DNA of 64,000 bases from Isoetes taiwanensis (Eukaryota; Streptophyta; Lycopodiopsida; Isoetales; Isoetaceae), in the NCBI GenBank assembly GCA_021234155.1, contig JAJEKV010000046.1, forward strand, positions 1,788,298-1,852,297, read 5' to 3'. Position numbers and translations under genes: made by a program. The notes under the pieces were generated by a model. That model saw only the letters and a list, made by a program, of their open reading frames with translations. It was not told the origin of the DNA and searched no databases. This document shows, piece after piece, positions 58,514 to 64,000 of the stretch (position 1 is its first letter; each line of letters opens with the position of its first letter).

Positions 58514-60202
58514 TCAGGAACCAGTGAACCTATTTCTCTTCATGATCTTCTGCAGAAACAAGGCCCTGGCTTTTGAATCAGTAGCAAAGCTTCCTAGTGC
58601 GGCAATTGTAGCTGTACTACTACCTACCTTCTTGATACCTCTGGACATCATGCAAACATGGGTTGCTTCTATCACTACCATTACCCCTTGCATACCACAA
58701 AAAGACATAACTGCTTCCGCAATTTGCCTTGTAAGACGTTCTTGAACCTGAAGCCTATAACTGTAGAAGGAAACAAGTTTCAATAACAATGACCACTCAA
58801 TATGTTGACCACCTTGCGCAATGGAGTAACCCACATGAGCAACCCCAGAAAACGGCAACAGATGATGTTCACACTGAGAACAAAAGGGAACACTAAGTTC
58901 TGCAGTTTCAGCATTCATTCTGTCCACTATTGAATTAGATATACCACAATGGCGCATAAAATCAGATGCCCTGCTACCTTGTGTTGAGGCTAACAGCCAA
59001 AGAACAAACCGCAATGGTGTGAGCTTCAGTTCATCTCTATTGGGATCTTCACCAAAAGACCGGATCAATGATTCCACAGCTGCCACCATGCCTGGAAGTA
59101 CATGTTTGTCTGCCCCAAATGCAGCTTTAGGAGAGAGTTCTAGCAGCTTTTCCAGAAAACAACCAAGCTGTCCCTTCAGTCCAGCAAGACCAGCGCAAGC
59201 GAGCACCGAGTTGAATCCATTAAAAGGAGACACTGGTTTGCCATCAAGTAAAGAGAAGGGACAAAAACTATTATCAATGGGGCTATTCATGCAAGGTAAC
59301 TGCAGTTCAATGCCTGCTAATTGCAAGATGGCCATGAACTCACTCCATAATTCAGAGCCCGTGCTCCCAAATTTACCCTTCCCTGCAAATATTGAGCTTG
59401 AACTCCAGGCTAGCCAAGACTTTTTGGAGTATAACTTTGGCATGTCGCAACTTTCAGCTATTCCAGACAATTGAAAATGACTGCATTGAGCAGCAACTGC
59501 CACTCCTAATGGCTTAAAAGTTTCAAACAGAGCATCAGCAACTTCATTTGCAAACCTCTCTGGAGACTGCAATCTATTTGCAAACAACTCTGCAACCCTA
59601 GGTAGTTTTCTCAAACCTACAACCCGTTGGCTGCAAGGAATATAAGCAATATGGCAACATACTTTGAATGGCAAGAGGCAAGCTTCACAAATCGCATAAC
59701 AATCAATATTCTGCACCACTACCATTCCTCCTGAACCTCCACCAAATCCAGTTACATTATTATCTGGTCCAGATTCTGGAAAAAGAGCCCCGCCAATAAT
59801 ATCTTGAGCAGACAGTTGATAACCTGAATCCAGTCTATTTTCAATCAGATCTTATAAAAGGATATAACAATATGTATAAAATGAGATGAATAGAATGCCA
59901 TATCATTCATGAAATAACTTGATCCAGTTGGAAAGGCGGGCAAGTTAAATACCTTTGGTTGCACTTCTGAGAGCTCGAGCTACTCGTAGAGGAGTCTTGA
60001 GAAGTCCTTCCCGCATCAAGTCTTCACCGAGCCCTTCCAACAGAACCCTTACTGCGTCCATCATATTTTGTAAACCAACATCATCATCCGGATCAGAAGA
60101 AGTATTGCCATCTTCGCATTCGGAACTTAACCAACCCATCTGATTTTTCTCTTGCCTCGTAACCAACTCCTCACATAAATCTTCCTCGCCAAGAGAACCC
60201 AT
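58514..60202 (-). CDS. GCH1: GTP cyclohydrolase I, plant tandem-domain form
   Basis: Converts GTP to dihydroneopterin triphosphate plus formate, the first committed step of folate (pteridine) synthesis; the plant enzyme is cytosolic. Two exons on the minus strand: 60202-59953 and 59823-58514, with donor AAAG|GTATTT, acceptor TTCAG|GTTATC and a phase-1 intron of 129 bp; 519 residues. The start is the ATG at 60202 (MGSLGEEDL), like the MGALxEG start of angiosperm enzymes; no upstream in-frame ATG precedes it. Domain 1 (about residues 25-200) has TPLRVARALR, GGALFPE and CEACLLPF (129-136), which lacks the His pair. Domain 2 (about 250-519) has CEHHLLPFSGVAHVGY with Cys401 and His404, and EATHVCMMSRG with Cys474, the zinc ligands. 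Plant enzymes need both domains because neither holds a full active site. The frame is intact; the linker looks somewhat long. Confidence 0.96.
59824..59952 (-). other. GCH1: Intron of the GTP cyclohydrolase gene
   Basis: 129 bp, GT..AG on the minus strand, AT-rich. It joins the exons at Lys-Gly in a TKGYQ context, matching the conserved RGY region of the protein. Confidence 0.9.
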
Positions 60203-60750
60203 CAAAGCTCTCCAGAAAATAGATCCAACGGCGACGAATGGAATCAAACGCCGGATCGAAAAAACAGGCGAAGAAGATCAGGAAAACATGATCCGCGAGC
60301 AGATGCTATGCGAAGAATGTGTCGAGGAGGAGGAGTTAAATCCATGATTTCGAGCGGGTTTCTGAAGCCACATATGTAGCAGGTGGACACAAGAATTCGA
60401 AAAAAAATAAAACAGAAAACACACGCTATCTGTGGGACCGAGTTGCTTGATTGCTGCTACGAAGAATGCTACGGCAGATTGTAGCTCCAAAGGCCCCATC
60501 ACAGTGTCGTAATCCCTAATACGGAGAATTCTGGCGGCGCCGCCCTGACGAACCCGCCGTAGTATTGTGCGCCTTGGCGGCACCGCTAGACTTGGTGGCG
60601 CCTCCACGGCCTTAGAATTTTGCACTCGCGAAGTCTCGAATATGCTCTTAGAATAGGGAACCGCGATCTTGTAAGGGTCCTATGACCGGCGGCAGCCAGT
60701 AGTGGGTCTTCTGAAATTGCGGAATGCTGCGATCAATCTCAATTCCCCTA
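60203..60750 (-). promoter_or_regulatory. 5' flank of GCH1
   Basis: Presumed leader and promoter. It holds a 115-codon minus frame (60278-60625, starting RRTILRRVR-type basic sequence) with no recognised domain, probably chance. No clear TATA box assigned. Confidence 0.35.
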
Positions 60751-60815
60751 CAACATGGAAACCGAAAGCCGACTTCCATTCTAGGGTCAGAATGAACTAC
60801 TCGGTTTCCATGTTG
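60750..60815. repeat. 16-bp inverted repeat
   Basis: ACAACATGGAAACCGA and its exact complement TCGGTTTCCATGTTGT lie about 33 bases apart, able to form a hairpin. No mobile-element ends identified. Confidence 0.8.
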
Positions 60816-62294
60816 TTCATATTGCAAATATAGAAGTTGGGTTGGTTTTTTTTTCCCTCATTGGTTGCCCCACATGCCTATCCCCCTACCTTGCAGAATG
60901 GAAGTTGGGACAAGTGCCGCAAATATCGGACGCCATCATTTTTTGTTTATCCGAGTCTTTCACATGTTATAGCCACGTCTTGACATGTTTTAACGACACC
61001 ATGGGCTTAACGAATTTTTTGCGATTTTAATTTTGTTCAACAAGAGGCTGATAAATGTTAGGGTTAGGTTAAATTTTATTAAGGGACTAGTTGAACAAGC
61101 ATCAAGATTTCGTTACCTAAGGGCGCTCTCCCATGGGCCCAAAACCTTGAGATTTTTCTTGGCCAGGCATATAGATGCCATGTTCCCATGAAGATCTGAC
61201 CTTGAATTTTTTTCTGGCCAGGCATCCAGACGCCAATATCTAGCATTATAACAGGGGGTTTTTTTTTGTCTTGTTTTGACAAAAGGTTTTCGTATGATTT
61301 GGTGGGCGTATTCATCCAGGGGTGTACTTAAATAGTATTTCTAGCACCTTTTTTTGTTAGTAGTTGATTTTTTAGAAAGGGGCAAATCTGTGGTGGTGGT
61401 GGGTGTGAATATCCTCCCATTATTTTTAGAGTTTTTTAAGGTTGTGTGGATTAGGGTTTGAAAAGTTTTGAACAATGACATGCATATGAACTTCTGCCCT
61501 CTAGACTCCTGTCCTCTAGATTCTTGTGTTAATGGCGGGCTGGGTTCTTGATGACAAGATAATATTGGTATGATATCATAGCTTCTATTATGCGAGATAA
61601 TAGTTTTTTATTCTTGTTTTAATTAACATAATGGTTTCTTATTGTTCCTTTGGTTTTGTAAGCAAGCTCATCAATCTGTCCGAAAAGCAAAAGGCTTGAG
61701 CTTCAATCTGTGGGATGCTAGACCATGGTTTTTTCTTCTTGCTTTGATTTTTGGTATGTATTGTAGCAGAAAGTCTGAGCATCCCGGTAACAAGCAAATT
61801 CTGTCGCTTCCCTAATATCTATCTATCTTCTTGTGCTTCTGCCATTAGAGCAAAAATGAGCATTTTGATCTTAAAACAACAAACACAGCCGTCTTACCTA
61901 GCCGTATTACTCATGAAAACCCTATTTTTACCCTGTTCTAACCCTATTTTTATCCTGTTTTCTAGCAGCGGATGAAATCGGCAAGAGGGCTTCTTCTACA
62001 AGAAAGCAATATGCAGGAATTCGAGATTTTTAACCTAATCGATCTATGCATGTTCCGGAATCAAATAGGAGTAGTTTTCCACATTTGTAAAGACGAGATT
62101 CTTCGGCAGAAAGAAGGCAATCAGCTTCTGGCATCTTAAACACGACTCCAAAATGATCATCTGAAAACCTCGATATGCTCTGGATCTGTTGTGCTTGCCA
62201 GGATCGTGTACCCAAAAACCCATCCATTCTGTATCTTCATGTGTTATTGCGGCCTCCATAGCTTAAAACCCTGTTCATACCGTCTGGTCTGGGC
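60816..62294. other. Intergenic, no gene recognised
   Basis: Contains a duplicated CTTGGCCAGGCAT/CTGGCCAGGCATC segment (61159-61226) and a stretch (61235-61350) resembling 935-1055. No coding seen. Confidence 0.45.
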
Positions 62295-62569
62295 ATGGAG
62301 GTGATAAGACAGCAAAGAAAAATGGTGGGTATTGAGAAGCCGGCTTTGGTGTTTGTACACGGCAGTTATCATGCTGCTTGGTGTTGGGCAGTTCATTGGC
62401 TGCCTTTCTTCTCGATGCAGGGGCACGATTCCTTTGCTATAAGCCTTGTGGGCCAGGTCAGTTTTTCTTTCAAAAATCTTATGCCTTCTGCTGGCATTAC
62501 TATCTACTGATCTATACAATGCAGGGGGAGAGTGGTGTGCCAAAGGACCGAAAACCCAATACTCTTGAG
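62295..62569 (+). CDS. Alpha/beta hydrolase, first two exons (partial gene)
   Basis: Exon 1, 62295-62456, has KPALVFVHGSYHAAWCWAVH: the HG oxyanion turn and the Trp-rich block of a plant alpha/beta hydrolase group with a VFVHGSYHAAWCWAEHWLPFF signature, then DSFAISLVGQ. Donor CAG|GTCAGT. Exon 2, 62525-62569, after ATGCAG, continues in phase as GESGVPKDRKPNTLE, completing GQGES, the usual strand-turn motif, and ending at GAG|GTAATG. The expected next blocks (HASD..DFI, then the GHSFGG nucleophile elbow) are not found in the remaining 1.4 kb. So either a long intron carries the gene outside the window, or this is a truncated copy. Substrate unknown. Confidence 0.75.
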
Positions 62570-62663
62570 GTAATGTAGTTGTTTTAACTTCTTTCGTGTA
62601 TTCCTAGCTTTGTGTTTAGAAATGCTTTTAAAGCTCTTATGCTGCTACAAATTCTCTTAAACG

Positions 62664-62816
62664 CAGCCTCAGCCTCGGAAATCCGGAGATGTTGGGGCTT
62701 TGTTTCTTATCAGAGGGCCTTATGCTATGCTACTGCAACTTGCAAATGACGATGCAGGAGTTGGAGCTGAAGCTATGTTTGCAAATCTTGGGTACTTTTC
62801 TATAGGATCAATCCAG
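62664..62816 (+). other. Doubtful third exon
   Basis: After TTAAACGCAG an open frame (PQPRKSGDVGALFLIRGPYA ... YFSIGSIQ) runs to CAG|GTAGTA at 62817. It stays in phase with exon 2 but does not resemble the hydrolase family at this position. It could be a diverged exon or chance. Confidence 0.25.
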
Positions 62817-64000
62817 GTAGTAAAGTTTGAAACCTAATGGCTTGGAAATAAGAATGGGTTTATTGATAGTCCATGCTTTGCTTCTATTTCTTGAATGTGC
62901 ATATCTACAGTCATTCTTCAGCATTTCAATTTACTAGAGATAGTGCACTAAACTTTTATTTTTGGCTTTCCCACATGCTGCCAACATGAGTAGAGTCTCT
63001 TCAGGACAAATTTTACGCCTGCAGATACGCCAAATTTTGGATCAAAATTGCGGTGCAAACGACGTTGTATGTGCACACCAGCTTGTATGTTTGACATTGT
63101 GTACAGGCTGGCTTGTTAATCTATCTAACCATATTTGTGAGTATATCCCTTCCATCAACTAAATTGCATATAAATGGGCATCCAAGGCTACATTTGTTGC
63201 TGAATTTTGCCACCAATATAACTCCATGAATGTAATTTATCCAATTAGTCCGTTGTATGCATTTGAAGTTTTAAATTCTTATTATCTGCATCTATTTTTC
63301 ATATTCCTTGCTAGAAGGACTTGGAATGGCTTTGAAGTTCTTGCTACATATAGAGATTGGCTGCCCTCTATTGTGGATTATGCAGAACGTAGTGGTTGTT
63401 CATGAACACCTCAACCATGAAGGGCTTGGATGTCAAAGTGTGTTGTCTGCAAAAGTCTTGTGTGTTGTCTGGAAACAGAATGTAATGAATGCTGCCTTAA
63501 GATTACTGCAAAATGCTATGTGTTTTATAAGGCAGAAAATCTTTTGGATTTTTCGTAGCGGCGCCGCTAAATTTCCCGCCAGACAATTTTCCCCTGGTCT
63601 TATAGAAACGTCGGAACTCCGCCAAGTGAGAAATCCTTGAGAAATAAACTATGCTTGCCAAGAGACAACTTCATTGGCTTGAAAAAGGACTTTCCTTTTC
63701 AGGTGCCATATGCTTATGAATGCTTGCCATGGCAAAACAGGCTTGCATTGACACCAGCACATGTTACCATATGCACTAGCATATGCATGACAATGTGCAG
63801 TTTACAATAGTTTACATGATTCTTGTATTGCAATATTCAGATTACAGATAATGAATATAATGATTACATAAAATGTACTCATAGTTGTTTGCAATGGAAA
63901 TAATTTGTTTGTCTTGATGTTATTGTGTTTTTTAGTAATTAATATTTAGGCCCATAAACTTTACCTATGTTTGCTTTGGTTAGGGCCCGAAGGGCCCAAA
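62817..64000. other. Non-coding or unrecognised
   Basis: AT-rich. A 110-codon frame at 63308-63640 has no recognisable domain. No nucleophile elbow of the hydrolase was found. Confidence 0.4.

Noticed and set aside
59019-59474. 151-codon plus-strand frame
   Set aside because: Antisense of the GCH1 exon 2; the minus-strand protein is clearly the real one.
60203-60247. Fifteen extra N-terminal codons for GCH1
   Set aside because: The longer frame begins with TTG; the first ATG is at 60202 and matches the family start.

Overview
This is nuclear DNA of a land plant with a large, transposon-packed genome. The evidence is a GTP cyclohydrolase I of the plant tandem-domain type with a spliced intron, a second spliced gene start of a plant-type alpha/beta hydrolase, plant-type Ty3/gypsy chromovirus and Ty1/copia elements, LINEs and abundant simple repeats. 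Species cannot be fixed from the sequence; a fern or another large-genome plant is a reasonable guess, not a result.

Layout: 1-930 is a decayed LINE endonuclease fragment, followed by a CATGTG-rich tract, a 0.6-kb foldback element (2060-2667) and a LINE 3' end (about 2690-3133). From 3537 to 16470 lies a complete but decayed 12.9-kb LTR retrotransposon with 5-bp target duplications (CCTCT), TG..CA ends, a tRNA-iMet primer site and a polypurine tract. Between the primer site and gag it carries about 4.4 kb of extra reading frames. The first of these ends in an almost intact histone H3 fold (6717-7013). Its own pol ends in a chromodomain. A chromovirus that carries both a histone H3 and a chromodomain is the standout of this window.

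16476-28860 holds two minus-strand gypsy-like gag/protease remnants. One is interrupted by a 6.3-kb compound insertion made of two head-to-tail units that share ends but not middles. 29389-30366 is a LINE 3' end boxed in by microsatellites. 30923-31984 is a broken Myb/SANT-like (trihelix-like) gene. 33831-41115 contains a 3.4-kb direct duplication of unknown nature. 43336-48400 is a near full-length, decayed minus-strand LINE, followed by a palindromic minisatellite (48611-49105) and a GA-rich minisatellite. 49652-55863 holds two oppositely oriented halves of one copia family around a LINE remnant, plus a chimeric exon fused in frame to copia integrase.

The ordinary host genes are at the right end: GTP cyclohydrolase I (58514-60202, minus), the first step of folate synthesis, and the first exons of an alpha/beta hydrolase (62295-62569, plus), which looks truncated. 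Most reading frames elsewhere are shadows of repeats or transposon debris.
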